NCBI RefSeq assembly: GCF_040436345.1
Contig: NC_133236.1
Coordinates: forward strand, 17,067,466-17,131,465
Direction: 5' to 3'
Length of the DNA: 64,000 nt
Origin: Pagrus major
Taxonomy: Eukaryota > Chordata > Actinopteri > Spariformes > Sparidae
Below, piece after piece: positions 1 to 13,773 of the stretch. Under the pieces are notes generated by a model. That model searched no databases, was not told where the DNA came from, and saw nothing but the letters and a program-made list of their open reading frames with translations. Made by a program: the position numbers and the translations under genes. The stretch's first letter is position 1. Each line of letters starts with the position of its first letter.

Positions 1-3000
1 TTGGCATCAGCACAGCACAATAAAAAGCAAAGTAGTGCAAATATGATAAGCAAGCTGCAGCACATGTAGCTTATCAGCATATCAGCATGTCCACATAATA
101 CTACCGTCTGCTGTCTAATCAGGTCTTTTTGATTGCAGCAAGTCCAACAAACTTGCATATGTATAGAAGTTTAAAAACGATGATTTCATAAGCAAACAAG
201 ATCATTGCAGATTATTGGTTTTCATCTGACATGTATACATTGCACAGAAGAGGCTGAACCTGAAGGGGAATCTGCTGGATTGCCTGACATCACAGAAAGG
301 GAAAATGGCATAGTTTTTCCCAGCTTAGTCTCACACCAGAGTGTGTAATAGACCCACTGATCCACTAGAGGTCAACGTGTTAGGGAATGGTCAGGAAGTT
401 TATTTTACGACTTTCGCTCAAGCAACTATGGTGCGAGTCCCGTGTGAGGCAAACAGCCTGTGGTACCTGTTTTGCGGAAGTGATTTTAAGTGAAACCATG
501 ACCTTTTTTTTTTTTAACCTAACCAAGTAGTTTTCGTGCCTTTATTTTGGAACTGTAACCAGACGTAGCATGTTTGTCTGGTAACTTGACCACAGAACAG
601 ACCGTGTTGTTTTCACGGATAGGAAAGGCCCAACGTGACAGTGACACGGTTTGGTGTGATACCGGGTTGGTTTCTCCATAAAAACAGACGACATGGTAAA
701 AATTGAAGAGGGAGTAGAAGCATAGACGCAACTTTGATGAACATACCCTGTTAATGATGTGCTGTAATCAGAGCACGCATCGAATTAAAGTTGGATCCAT
801 TTATGCCAGACTGTTGGTCACAGCTTAAAATAAATTTGCTAACACAACAACATCACTGCTAATTACAATTAACATGTATTAATGTATTCAGAGAATGTCT
901 TGTTTTTTGTTTTGTTGGCCACTAGGGGGCTGCAGAAACAAGCTGTAAACATATTATTGACATATTATCACTTTTTAAATGGATATAGTTAACTTTAACT
1001 CTGTATTTACATATCCACCAAATATAACATTAGCATTTATTTGGAGTTCTGTTTCTGAACACTTTACGAAGTCCAATATTCACTCTTCTTTCAGCTTTGT
1101 TTTGGTCTTTACTAACAGAAAAATATCTGACTCTTTAGCTGCTGACTGTTCCACTGGGTTCACCAGCTAGTTGCTAACCTTGTCTGTGGTGCTTGACAGG
1201 TAGTGTACAGAGGGTTTACGAGAGTTTTTGACTAAAAATGCCTCCTGCTGCTGTTAGAAACAAGGTTGGGGAGAGTGTTGAAAGTGAACCGAAACTGTAA
1301 AGTTCTGGGCAATTAAACCAAAAAAATGTAAGGACGCTGGAAGGCTCCTTAGAGATTAAGGGAACTGCAGCATCAGGTGATGATTCTTTGCAGGTTCTGT
1401 GGCTGATGCCTTTCCCATTCGATTGACCGGCAGCTTTATTAAGTGCTGGGTGGAACAGCAGTCACTCCTAATATGTGCCTAACTCTAGTAAACACTCATT
1501 CAAAACAAGAGCAGTATCAGCTATCAAGTCGAATAGGAGTTCACTCTAGGTCCTTGTTTTGATCTAAAACGGTTATTCAACTTAGAAAAAAAACAGGAAG
1601 CCACATTGTTTATGGGAAATCCCTCGACAGTCCCTGTAAATCTTTTTATCCCTGGTTCTATTTTAAGGCAATTACATCAAAATGTGTCAGTTGCTCAACA
1701 ATATAAATATATTTAAAAACTTTATTTTACAGCACCATAAATGCTAAAGGTAGGTCTCTAGCACTATTGTAGTGCCATCTGGAATCAGCTGAACAACACT
1801 ACTAGGCGATTAGGTGTCGAAAACATCACACGTGACTTAACATGACTGTGTAGATTGTGACTGTGTACTGATATGTTTATACACGGCGGAGAGCAGTATA
1901 GAGACTGAGTGAACTGAATTAAACTCACTGCAAATGCATGTGCCACATTGAAAATACCTCAATCAACTTAAACTTTGATTTCAGTGCCATGTGTTCCCTT
2001 AATATTGACAGAAGACTTTAGAGGGGAGCATTGCCCCCCACTCTCTGTAATGTAAAGACAGACAGATCAATATTTGAGGAGTGTGTGCTGCTTTTACAGC
2101 CACAGTGATTGCTTGTCACTAATCATGCAGAAGATTAAATGTACATGTGTGCCACGGAGGAAAGAGCAAAGGGTCAACAAGTCTTCACGAAGAAATTTAA
2201 CAATATTGTGCAACATGATTTGATTCGAGCTTATCTAATCCTTATTACAATAAGGTCCGATACACTGTAGTCAGGTAACCAGAAAATAAAATAAGCAGTT
2301 AGAATTATTTTTGAAGTTATTGTCATTTTCTTGCAGAAACACACTGTTCAGATAGGCCTGCTAATGCACAGAGAAGTAAGATTAACTTGATAAACTCTGA
2401 CTGAAGGATAAACCTCTAAAATGTTTGTATCTGAAGTTTCACGTGTTGATAATATTAATAATAATGCGTAAAAAAAAACACCATTAATCAATTTTAGGGT
2501 ACTTTTCAAATAATTTTTTGAAGGTATTGGCTCAAAATCAATTAACAGGTGGAGGTTTTTTATCTTAACACAAAAAGGTCAAAGGTGCCTTGTTCTGAGT
2601 TTATTTTTAATGTTTATTTCAATGTTCATTTTGTTTGACAGGTATATTTTATATGCTCTTGTTGGCAAATAACTAAACACTAGCAAACTGATTTATTTTG
2701 TGTTTATGACTGGATAAAAATCCAATACTTGACAAGGTAACGTGCATTTCTTTTTAATTTGAGACGTGTTTGTTATTGTATGTTTGTGTATGCATGAATA
2801 TATCTGTGTGGATAAAATATGTGTTTTTGTGGCAACAACATAACTGAAATGACAAGCAGCAAAGAGGAATGACACAACATGGCACCACTACATCCAAATA
2901 CAGAATACTCTCTAGTAATTGGCCAGATGGGGACTGTGCCCCTAAACACCCCGAGCACAGATAAACACGCCTGTCTGATGTTATAAAAGGCCACCCATGA

Positions 3001-5141
3001 GCTGAGTACCTCCTCAGTACCAGCAGAGTGGAGGGCTGTCGGCGCCCTCTAGTGGATCATTATGTTTCTAAGAACAACACAGAAATGGTCCCTCTCCATG
3101 TATTCCCACATTACTACACCGGTGGGAACTATTCAGAGTGTTTTTTTAGGTAAACGTGCTAATACAACACTGGGGCGGCTTTGGCTCAGAGTAGTCATCA
3201 GATGGTCAGATTGCTTCTGGAGTCAACATGTCAAATTGTCCTCGGTCGAGATACTGAACCTCCAATTACTCTCGGTGGCTGTTGCATCGGTGTGTGAGTG
3301 TGATGAGCAGGTGGCGCCTTGCATGGTAGTTAATGTGTGTGTGAATGGGTGAATGCTGACTTGTGTTGCAAAGCGCTTTTAGTGGTGCAGGAAAATGTAC
3401 TTAAAATATTAAAATTCAAAGTCTCAAAGTAACTAACTCCTAGTAGAAATATGGCCACTGTTTAACTATTATGTATTATATCATTAGATTAGTGCAGTAA
3501 TATAAATGCAGGATTTTGGCGATGGAGGTGCAGCTCGTTTTTTGATTATTTTGTATAGGACAATGAAAGAATAATATAATTATATAAATAAATAATATTT
3601 TAATTATATGGATTAATCTGCTGACTGCTATTTTCTCCATTTATTCTCCATTTTCTCCATTAGTTGATTGTTTTGCTTGTAGAAATTCAGAAAAATGTGA
3701 GAAATGCCATCACAAGCACCTATGCAGAGACCAAAGTGACACCTGTACAATTATTGGGTGGTAGAAGTAGCAAAAATTAATTGATAAATAATAGAGGTGA
3801 TGATTTGATCAATGGATTTGATTCATTAAAAGCCAATTTGATTAAAACAGTCGGGATATGAAGAACACGGAGCCATATTTTATAATTTCCCCTGTTTTAA
3901 ATTCATCGTTCATCACTGACAACACAAAAAATGTCGTTTATCATTTAAGGAAAGTGGCCTCAAGGCTGGAAGTAACAACAAGAACTGACTTTTCTCACAT
4001 TTGAGAATCATCTATGCTGCCAATTATTTTACTGTCAGATTAATCAACCAATAGTTTCAGCTGTACTTGTATATAATGTTGACTAGTTTAATTCATAACA
4101 AAATTCTTATTTTTTAAAGTAACTACTTACTAAATCTGTCAAGTAAATGTGTTTGAGTAAGTGCAACTACATCAACACCAGCAGCATATCCTCTTATAGC
4201 GTCTTTAAGGAGTGTTTACTAAATGTAATCCTTGCTCACTTACTTCTGTCCAGGATTAGAGCATCAACCTAATGCCTAAACTACAAGTGTATAAGATGGA
4301 AGATGTAACAACAGATTCCGTTAAATATAATTTTTTCAGCAATTATTATTATTACTGCTCTCTTTGGATGATCTTTTAGGAAAAGACACGATTGTAGATT
4401 GTACAACAGTGCCTCTGTTGGCGGAAAAAGTAACTGTCCAAAAACATGTTAAGATTTTTTTGGAAAAACATTCTTACTAGCTGGCAGCAACATAATCATT
4501 GGCAGATATGAAGAGTTTGTTTGGTGTGGTTTTGTGTCAGTATCGCATATCTTCAAATATAACCATATTTATTACTACAAGAACTCAATAATTAACATTT
4601 AACATCATACCAGTGATTGTGATAATGGTGAGCAATCAATATTTTAGATCATTAAGGCCCCCTGACTAGCTTCCATAGATTTCACCTGCATGTAAGGGTT
4701 TTTTAGAGGTCAAACTAATGTTAACAATCTCAAAATGTATGTTCTCTCATCTGTGTAATCTTGCCAAGGTTTTTCTCGCAATACCCTAATGACAGCATAC
4801 ATGTACTAACCTGCTAGTGGCCTTAACATGTTTTATAACATTCAAATAGAATGTGACTACATAAGCTGTGTTTCATTTATTTTTTTGGTAAATTGCTCCT
4901 CAAAAAATATATTAAAGCGATCCCTTGTCTTTAAGAGAGCCACAACAGTGTTTCACATCCGCTTTACTCCAGCAACAACAGGCCTGTGACAGTGTTAAGT
5001 TGCACATTGGCAATAACAACAAAAGCAACCTCAGACTACTTTATCACTGCCTCGAACCCCCCCTAGTCTGTATTGTACTCACTCTTTGGTAGAGATAAAC
5101 ACTCCATGTGCTTATAGAAACAGGTGTCAGGCTTCAGGAAG

Positions 5142-5206
<65 letters not shown>

Positions 5207-5700
5207 TACGCACACAGTTAATTATTTATCCACTCACTGAAATGCTGACATACACACCACCACCCTGCCTGCAGTGTCACTTTAGCAAGAGAGGTTACTG
5301 TCATGTGCACTGATGGACGTGTGTGTGTACATCTTCAGATGGGCTGAGAGAGGACATCACACTGGGATGAAATTAGGTTATAAGTTAATTATGTCATTCC
5401 AGCTGTAGCACATCATTACCAGAGGAACTTGTGAATGGATAAACACATTTGCTTTTATTTATCAGGGCACATAATGATGCTGTAATTAAAAAAGACTGTC
5501 CACTAAGGAGGTGTCATCTCTCTTCTAGTAGTAGTAGTATGCCAGTATTTACCAATAAGGATGTCATACAACACTAAGGCTTATTCTGGAGCTGCTTTAG
5601 CTTCATTTTATTAAAGAATTACAGTTTTTTAAAATGGACTTTTCTGTCCGATAATATGTATGTTCGTTGTAGTTGCTAAGTACGTCTTCTAGTATCAAGA
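1..5700. other. gene-free AT-rich flank
   Basis: I see no supportable gene here. Open frames are short, lack family motifs and have no coherent splice context. The DNA is AT-rich and contains fragments of dispersed fish repeats: a CTAACCAAGTAG-type fragment near 510-545, TACTT/ACTCC-type fragments near 3390-3600 and 4060-4170, and a fragment ending in an AGATTAATCAACCAATAG-type motif near 3640-4050. A CA microsatellite is annotated separately. Confidence 0.6.
5145..5203. repeat. (CA)n microsatellite
   Basis: This is an almost uninterrupted CA dinucleotide run of about 29 units, with degenerate CA-rich sequence after it. It makes a spurious poly-Thr-His open frame and is not coding. Confidence 0.97.
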
Positions 5701-5759
5701 TTTTCCCTCCAATGTACACCGTTTATTTTAGATATTGTGCTAATAATAGTCTCCAGTGA

Positions 5760-6396
5760 TAATTTTCCACAGGACGCTGCTGCGACTGTTTCTACGATGG
5801 AAGCGGTGAGTGCGGACGGTTCCATTCCGTAGGCGGGGGTGTACAAAGTACCACACAAAAAAATAGAAGGCGGAAAATCATCATAAAATACCTCTTAAAA
5901 TAGCGACTACGTCTAGTTTCGACACTTAATCCCTTAATGTATCAGTACGACGTGCGCACACGTCTCTAACAGACAAAAAGGGTGTGTTTCAGCGCCGTCA
6001 AAGAGGAAAGAAAACCCTGTTGTAGTGACTTGGGCGAGTCGGATGAAAACCGAGCTGTGTGCCACATCTTCCACTAAATGATAAAGCCGCTACCCTGGAA
6101 CTGAAGGTAGGAGCGACTAAATAGAAACCTAGCTTTTAAAAAAAACACACATTTAAGCTAGTCTGGTGAAAGTTCATGTCGTGTTTTTTGTCTGAGAAAG
6201 TGTCGTGAAAGTCACTCGAGCATCTTGAATTCTTCTCGCGCTTGTATTCGTACAAAGTTACATCAGTAAGAGGAGGTGGTAGGTGCTGTGAGTTAACGAT
6301 TGAGTTGGGCTGTCGGCGACGTCATAAAGTGGGAAAGTGGGCTTAACCGAAGTGGACTTTTTCAACCGGAAGACTCATAAACAAGTCCTCAAGGAG
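5760..6396 (+). promoter_or_regulatory. hpcal1: candidate hpcal1 promoter and noncoding first exon
   Basis: This stretch is richer in CpG than its surroundings and contains several strong plus-strand splice donors. The best is GGAG|GTAAGT, with the exon ending at 6396. Others are GCG|GTGAGT (exon end 5805), directly after an ATG in good Kozak context at 5797, and GAAG|GTAGGA near 6105. A GACGTCA CRE-like core lies at 6318-6324. The hpcal1 start-codon exon begins with a good acceptor (CCTGCAG, ending 15096), so a spliced upstream 5'UTR exon is expected, and this is the best candidate in the window. Assigning it to hpcal1 is inference; it could belong to an unrelated noncoding transcript. Confidence 0.35.
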
Positions 6397-6939
6397 GTAA
6401 GTCTTCATCACTTCTTGAAAAACAACATACTCAAGAGTGGTTAAAACTACTTACTGCTACTTACTAATGTAATGTCCAGTGTTGCTCCAGTGGTTTTAGT
6501 CTGCTGTGGCAATTTCACCAAAAGCAGAGAAGGGTGTTAAAGGGCTACACCCAGACCAGACGAGCCCACACCTCGCCCACTTCTCACATGTTAAAGCTGG
6601 TTTAAAGTTTTACACTGACCCAGAGATAAATGTTTTAATATACTGTTAACAATACCGGATACATGACATTGCTATTCATGTAATTATTTACTCGAAGCTA
6701 AAGTAGTTCTGGGTAATGTGACAATATTTATGAGGACTATTCATCTTGCATTGTACAGCAAGACCACATAAAATAAATAAATAAAACTGTTCAGAGCATT
6801 GATTTGTGCTTCACTGTTGGGGCAAACATTTAGATGTGTAAATCAAATGCCTCTTACTTCATTAACTCGTAGTGTAGTTGTGTGGGATGATTTTCTTTGT
6901 GTGAGTCAATATGATCATGTGTTTGTCATTTGTTTTTAA

Positions 6940-7830
6940 TAGAGCCTGACCGGTGCTGGATTTTTCCAGGCGCACACCGACACTGATAATAGGGAGTAAA
7001 AAAATATGCTGTTTTCTTTATGTGAGGTTAAATCAAACCAAATCAAATACATTTTATTTATACAGCCCAAAATCACAATCACATTACGTCAGTGGGCTTT
7101 ACAAGTTCAGTGAACGACCCTTGATTTGAGTGAGGGAAACTTGCTATACTGAAAAAAATGTTTATATTGTTAAAATGAACTGTACATGTACAGAATATAG
7201 ATGGAAGGCAGGACATTTCACAGTGTATCATAAAATAGTGTTCAAAATTATATCTGCAATGAAATAGTAAAAAGTTTTAATGATGGCACGTATCGGTTAA
7301 CATGTACTGTTATATCTATTATGGGCAAACTGATAAATAGTTTTTAGGTCTCTCTTGAAAATAGATCTTGAGTTCCATGATATTTCCTTAATAAAGGAAG
7401 ATTAAACAACTAACTAAATCATTTATCTAATTAGCTAATTTAATTTTTAATTACAGCTTGAAAAAAATGACTTTTTCCTGATGATACATTGGTTGGCTGA
7501 TTTTATCAGCTGATATAGGCTTTGTCCATAAATTGGTATCAGGTGCATTTGTTGTCTGATGTCACAGAAACTAATTCAGAAAAAGATTCTTGGGGAAAAT
7601 TGCATGATTAAATTCCCAGTCAATTTATTTAGCTGTTTCAGTACACCGAAGTCATTTTGGATAAGTTAATTGTTAATATGTAATACATCCTGCCTCCATT
7701 AAATAATCTTAATGAAGGCAGGATATATTCTTTGGGTTTGACAGCCAAGTTTAAGGGATTATGGGATTAAAAATGTGTGTTTATGTATTAATTCTGTGTG
7801 GTATCGGCTCCAAAAATCCAGTATAAATTG
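6940..7830. repeat. composite dispersed repeat, GGATTTTT / CCGAT type
   Basis: The left end (CCGGTGCTGGATTTTTCC near 6950) is roughly inverted by the right end (GGCTCCAAAAATCCAGTA near 7807-7824), suggesting a terminal-inverted-repeat element. A different fish repeat (TTTTATTTATACAGCCCAAAATCAC, near 7050-7075) interrupts it at about 7030-7130. The internal part at 7490-7700 has a second copy at about 18025-18245; both contain AAATTCCCAG, CATTTTGGATAA and ATCCTGCCT in the same order. Confidence 0.6.
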
Positions 7831-8030
7831 GGTTGTAATGTGGACAAATGAAATTTGTAGTATGAAATAGTGTTCCTATGGACACTATATGATTCTGCTG
7901 AAAGTCTATAATTGATAATATTGAGTTATTGCTCAGCCCTAACAAAAATATATAGTGTGAAGCCTCCTCTGGGACTGTTCATCACTTAAAGCTTTGTGTC
8001 TTGTCATAATTATGTTTGCTAGCCCACTAG

Positions 8031-8066
8031 CTCTCTTGTGACACATTTTTTTGTGTCACAAGAGAG
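8031..8066. repeat. perfect 15-bp inverted repeat with T6 loop
   Basis: The arms at 8031-8045 (CTCTCTTGTGACACA) and 8052-8066 (TGTGTCACAAGAGAG) are exact reverse complements separated by six T. No gene is nearby. It could be a mobile-element remnant or a cruciform-prone site. Confidence 0.9.
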
Positions 8067-8835
8067 ACAAAAATTTTAACTACTTTTCTACACTGTTGTT
8101 GCTGTTTTCACACCTTTCAGTAACAAAAAGATCAAAGCCAAAAAGTAGAGTGTGTATCCAACATTAAATAATCCTAAAAAACTGACATTCTTATAAACAC
8201 GCTGCTAAAATAAAAATACGCATAATGATTTTGCAGTTGTGAACTTTTCCTCACAAAACATTTAGAATATGCAATAAAAAAGTTAGTTGTATCAAGCAAT
8301 GAGTGTGATGCACAAATCATTGTGGATGGAAAAATAAAATGGCTGCATTCGTTTAAACTGTTTCTTGAAACCACCAGCAAACATTTTAAATATATGCTCA
8401 CAGAAAAACTGTTCTTGTTTCTCTTGAGTCTCGATTTATCTCCTGCCCTGCGTGTGCCCCAGATTGATAGTTACACCGCCTCCCTCTCATAAGCCTTAGC
8501 ACTACTATCCTGTTGCCTTGACTACTGGTGTGTCAGGGGACTTCATCCTGATCCACTGCATGATTTTCTCTGACACTAGTTCAGAGAGACTGCCACGAAG
8601 CAGCGCTGAAAACGAGAATAACTGGAGAGCTCATTTAGTCTTTTTCTTCCCCTTACAATGGGTCAGCTCCTCACCCACCTGAGTTAACAGTAGTTCACTG
8701 TACTTCAAGCTGCGGTGCTGCTCTGCTCATCCACCACGCACCACAAAAATGTGAAGTTTGCTTTCTGTCTTTGCACCTCACCGTCACTTTGTTCGACTTC
8801 GACATCCCATTGTAAAGAGGCGTGATACAGACTGC

Positions 8836-9355
8836 TAGAGCTGGGCGATATGGCAAAAAATAATATTGCAGAATGTATATCTTGATCTTTTGAAATCTCC
8901 TCAAAAACACTTCATAAATGCTAAAACTGGGCAACAAAATCAAATATCACAATATTTTTTGACAAAATAGCTCAATATAGATATTGCAACAATATTATGG
9001 TACATTCACAGAATATTAACACAATTACATTTTTGATAAATAATCATCAGTAATGTGGATATAATGACTAAGTGGGTAGAGGCAAGTATTAGAGCAAGTT
9101 AAACAGTCTGGTTAGTCTGAAAGGGGATACAAACGCCATATCTAGGTCTGCTGCCATCTCAGAAAATATCACAGTAAACGGTATTACAGAAATATAAGTA
9201 TTATTACAAGTTACAATAACCCTTTAAGGAATGAAAAAAAGAAGGGTATTTTTTTTGTTGAACAAAATATTATGTCTCAACTGACCTGAAACTTGAGATA
9301 AACTTGAAATATATATATTTTTAATGACACTAAAACGATATATTGTCCAGCCCTA
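8836..9355. mobile_element. MITE-like element with terminal inverted repeats
   Basis: The left end reads TAGAGCTGGGCGATATGG. The right end reads GATATATTGTCCAGCCCTA, whose reverse complement is TAGGGCTGGACAATATATC, so the roughly 19-bp termini are imperfect inverted repeats. The 520-bp interior is AT-rich, contains several CACAATATT-like motifs and has no coding capacity. It fits a nonautonomous DNA transposon. Confidence 0.7.
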
Positions 9356-9954
9356 CAGACAGCATGAAAAATATCTCCTCTCTTGTTTTCATTAAATGTT
9401 GAGGATGGGAAATGTCAAATGTCAGTTCTATTTTGGGAAAAAAGGGTAAATGATCCTGTTGTTTAGCAAACTTTTTTTAATGTTGGGAATTGTGATTATT
9501 ATTGTTTTTTATCCTTTAACGGGCAGATAATCTTTTACTTATGTTATTACTTATTGATTAGTGTTTAGTCTATAAGATATCTGTCATAAAGTTCAAGGTG
9601 AGTACAAGGTGACGTATTTAATTGTCTTATTTTCGTCTGACCAACAATCCAAAAATCGGATATGAAATTTACTGTCATAGAAGACAAAGAAAGCCAGCGA
9701 ATATTCAGTTTCAGGCCAGCCGGCGGACTTAAATGTTGTCAGTTAAAGTTTCTGCACATGACTCATATTTGTGCATGTCATACAATCCATATTGACATTT
9801 CTACACTGTGTCATATCATGCTCACATTACATGTTTATAGGCTGTGTTTCGACATTTGTAAGAGTGAAACCACGGCATATTTTAAAGGAGACCTCGGGAC
9901 AATTCACAGCCATGTTTGAGGTGACCAAAGCAAGTATTTTAAGCCAAAACATAA

Positions 9955-10050
9955 TCTTTTCCTAACCCTGACCAAGTGGTTTTTGTGCCTAAACCTAAAT
10001 TGAACGTAAAGTTGCAACATAAAGAAATGGAAAGTTTCAACACATCAGTG
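9955..10050 (+). repeat. dispersed repeat, CTAACCAAGTGG type
   Basis: It contains CCTAACCCTGACCAAGTGG followed by TTTTTGTGCCTAAACC. Related text occurs at about 510-545 (CTAACCAAGTAGTTTTCGTGCC) and about 20630-20710 (CTAACCACGTAGTTTC). It is a short interspersed family without coding capacity. Confidence 0.6.
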
Positions 10051-10994
10051 CCACCATTTATTCTGGCAATTTGGTTGACAGTTTAGAAGCTGTAACCAGG
10101 GATTTTATCCTCACAAAATGGTTTACTTTTAAGATTAACTGTTGCTTATTTACTTTGCCATTGTTTGCCATTTACTAGACCTAGTTTTTCTTTGCCAACT
10201 TAATTATTTTTTACATTTATTTTACAAGTTGTTTTTGTTTCCTACACTCAGAGGCATAATAAACTCCGTCAGCTGTATGTCATGCTTTAAGCATCTACTT
10301 CTTTACACACACACACACCTTCATCCCTCCCGAATGACTTCTTTGCTATACAAGAAGTAACGAGCATCTGGAAAGAGAAGAAAAGACTTTCTTTGTTGTG
10401 ACAAGTCATTACACAGGAAATGAGGCGGGCCTAAGAATGGCAAACAGCGGTGAACCTGGCCGGGTCAGAGGTTTACATGATCCCCTACTGCAGGCTTGGG
10501 GAGGGGGATACTTGCTGCACTGGAGCCTGTGTGAAACAGTCTCATTAGGCAGGGAACCAACTGGAAAAAGTGGACTACACAGAACAGGGATGGCTGTGGG
10601 GGTTGGGGACAAGGAGAGAGACTGTTGCTGTGTAATTGAGGGGAATTGCAAACACCGAATGTGGAATGGCATTCTCGTGTGGCTGTTGTGTATCAAACAA
10701 CGCTTGTGGACTGTGGCTCACAAACTCTTTCTTGAACTCTAGCAGTCAAGGCAGTGAGAGCGTGATGCTCTGTGCAAAGGGGGTCATGTACAGTAGATGT
10801 CAGAGCAATATCCACAAGTTATTTCTGACCACATTTCCAAACATTTTCCACTGCACTGTGAAGCAACTTTAAGAAATGAAACCAGAATAGTTCCCAGCTG
10901 TAAAAACGTTGAAAGCATCCTGTGACGTCTCAATAAGGAACCTACGTGCATATATGGAAATCACAAATGGAAGTATTTTAGTAGTATTTTAAGG

Positions 10995-11220
10995 CTGGAG
11001 CCACAACAATTAATCGATTAATGAATTACTTCTAAAGTGTAAGGATTTGATGCGTTCCTTTGTCATTTATGATAGAAAATGAAGAGTCTTTAGGTTTTGG
11101 ACTGTTTGTTAGACAAAAAAAACAAAACAATTTGAAGACTTCACTTGGGAAATCGATTAATCATGGAAATAACTGTCAGATTAATCGATAATGAAAATAA
11201 TTGTTTGTCTAAGCCCTAAT
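10995..11220. repeat. AATCGATTAAT-type interspersed repeat
   Basis: It starts with CACAACAATTAATCGATTAAT and ends with CAGATTAATCGATAATG. Other copies of this family are the fuller one at about 26632-26930 and the split one at about 16005-17290. It is noncoding. Confidence 0.7.
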
Positions 11221-13317
11221 TGAGGCAAACTACAGTCTCTGCAGGAACTCAAATAATATGGAGCAAGCCTTAATTGCAAACTCTACTGTATCTGTGGGAT
11301 TCTAGTTTGGTTTTAGGCTTTAATTACCCAAATTCAGTAGTCAGTGGAATCTGTAAAACTGTTATGCAACCCACAATCTCTGATAACTGTTTGTGTTACT
11401 TTACCAGAGTACACAGTGTTTTCCTGTTTTCCCCTCATGTTATAAATCACGCAAGCACTCTTAATTTATCCTCTGAGATTCTTGAAACCTCATGGCAGCA
11501 CTTTTCAGTCTTGGAATCTTCTGGGTTTCATGTGGCTTTGTGTGTTTGAGGGAATAAATAGAAACGCCCATATTTATGTCTGCTCCAGCTCAGCCTGCAC
11601 ACTGAGCTGTCCTGGAAAAGTCCATGTGACCCAGAGCTGAGGAGGTGCTGCCGCTTCCTCATCCTGTTGTATGTCAGAGCGGAAGGACTACGAACAGGCC
11701 TGCGGGCCAGCCATGTGTCATTTAGACCATAGCCCTGTTAAAACAGAGTCACACAACACAGTGATTTCATATTCCCAAAGTGAGCATCACTTTCATTCTT
11801 GTGGATGACTACTGCACCACAATGTTCATAAGCTTGCTACAAACTTGGATAAGGCACCACAGAATCCTATGATGTGGTGATGTGTTGGTTTTTTCAGCTG
11901 TGCCAGCAGCTCCAGTGATGGCGATGGTGGATTTTTATGAAATTTCATAAACTTTAATTGTGTCCAGAGCATTTCAAGTCTCCTGTGGGTGGATGTTAAT
12001 TGCTGTGGGTATAATTTAACTCTGTAAAATTAATCGATAGCGTTTGCATTTATATTAACATTTTAGATGTGACAAGTACAGCTTTTTTTAGGCACCTTGA
12101 AAGTGCTTGAATTTTATTCTCAAAAAGCTGTATGAACCTTGTATCAAGTGAAATATTACAACATAGACTCAATGGATCGGCATGAATTTTTGTACAGACT
12201 TTTCAAATTTTTTCTTCAGTTTTCAAAATCTCACCAAGCACATTGGTTGAAAACATTTTCAGCCTCATTTGCAGAGGTTATGCTGCTATACAATTTGTTT
12301 GAGCAGTGCGCCGTTTGCTGAATTGCTGATTTCACAATTATGCAGAATAAAAAATCCAGGGTAAGAAATAAGCTGTATTACCGTATGGTGCATCTGGTTT
12401 CACTGATTTATTTTCCATCCGTAAGCCTGAGTGACATTGTTAAGAGTATGTGTCACTGGCTGCTTCTCGAACCTGCCTGCCTCTCATGTTTCTCTGCGAC
12501 TTTTCATAAAAGTGCAGGAAATTACACCCCTGTGACAATTATGAGAAAAGAGGGTGTCCGTGTGGAGAAAAAACCTCATCCAAATTCACAACGCTCTCAT
12601 TTGTGCTACGCCAGATAGAACGGTTCTGCTGCCAATAACACACGAGCGATGGGATTTCAATAATTGAAAGAACATGGAGATAATACATCTTTCTCTCTCT
12701 CAGATAAATTCATTATAGGTAGCTCAGAGCAGTGGAGGTGTTATTCAGAGGGATCATTATGCAATTGAACCGCAGGTATTAGCAAAGCGGCTCACATAGT
12801 ATGGCTGGAAATAGTTTTTCTTTCTATGTGTCATACTTTTTCCATTCTTTTCCTCCTCCCTGCCCCCGCACATCTCTGTTTCTGTCCCTCCCACACACAC
12901 TTCACCAGATACATGTTGTAAAAGATTAGCTCAGCCATCATGTGTTTATTCATTTTACATTCTCACCATGTTGATCTTTCTTTTCCTTTCTTTCTTACCT
13001 TCTCTTTCCTGGACTCGAATCTTTTATGAAATACAAATTTACGATGGTTTATACTGGAAATTTTTTATGTTACTTAGGAAGGTAATTTAATTTGCCCTGA
13101 TGTAAATTGCCAATACATGTGTGTCTTTCTGTCTATTTCCTCTTGCTTATGAGATACTTGAAATGGGGGAAACCAGAGGGGCAAAAGTGACATTTTTATT
13201 TAAATGATTCATGCACTACGTATCAAATTTACCTATGTCCTTTTGACAAAAGAAAGAGCTCATCGAGAGCTTGATGAGCAGTTTCTTCTGTCAAAAAGGC
13301 ATATGTGAATTCTAGGC

Positions 13318-13390
13318 AAGACAAGGCAAGTTTATTTATATAAGACCAGTCAGACACAAGGCAATTCAAAGTTATTTCCATGGCTATAGA
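13318..13390 (+). repeat. GGCAAGTTTATTTATA-type interspersed repeat
   Basis: It contains ACAAGGCAAGTTTATTTATA and ACAAGGCAATTCAAAG, recognised from memory as a frequent fish repeat end. It has no gene content. Confidence 0.55.
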
Positions 13391-13773
13391 TACATTAACA
13401 ATAAGACATTCAAAATTACCTTTTAAAATTCAATAATAAAATTTATTGGTTAACTAAACCACTCCAGAGTTATTAACCAAGAGCCAAAAGACACAAGTGT
13501 ACTCATGTAAAAGAAACAAAATCAATAAATGTCAAAATGTTGTTCATTCAACTGGCAAAATATCAATTTTATTTCAATGAAAGGTTTTTGATTTAATGCA
13601 TCATTATAAAGTGAATGTTGATTGCACAATGTAATGACGACAGAAAAATGACACCCGAATATTGCCATCCACATTTGTGACGTTTTAAAGGATTAGTTTA
13701 ACCAAAAATTGAAATTCAGTCACTATCTACTGACCCCTCTGCAGATGGAAGGTATGATGAAGTTTCATTGTCC

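Noticed and set aside
5086-5313. Thr-His-rich open frame
   Set aside because: It is a translated CA microsatellite.
10398-10742. 114-aa open frame in the probable hpcal1 leader intron
   Set aside because: No family motif, no splice partners, a poor match to coding texture, and an opposing open frame of similar length on the other strand.
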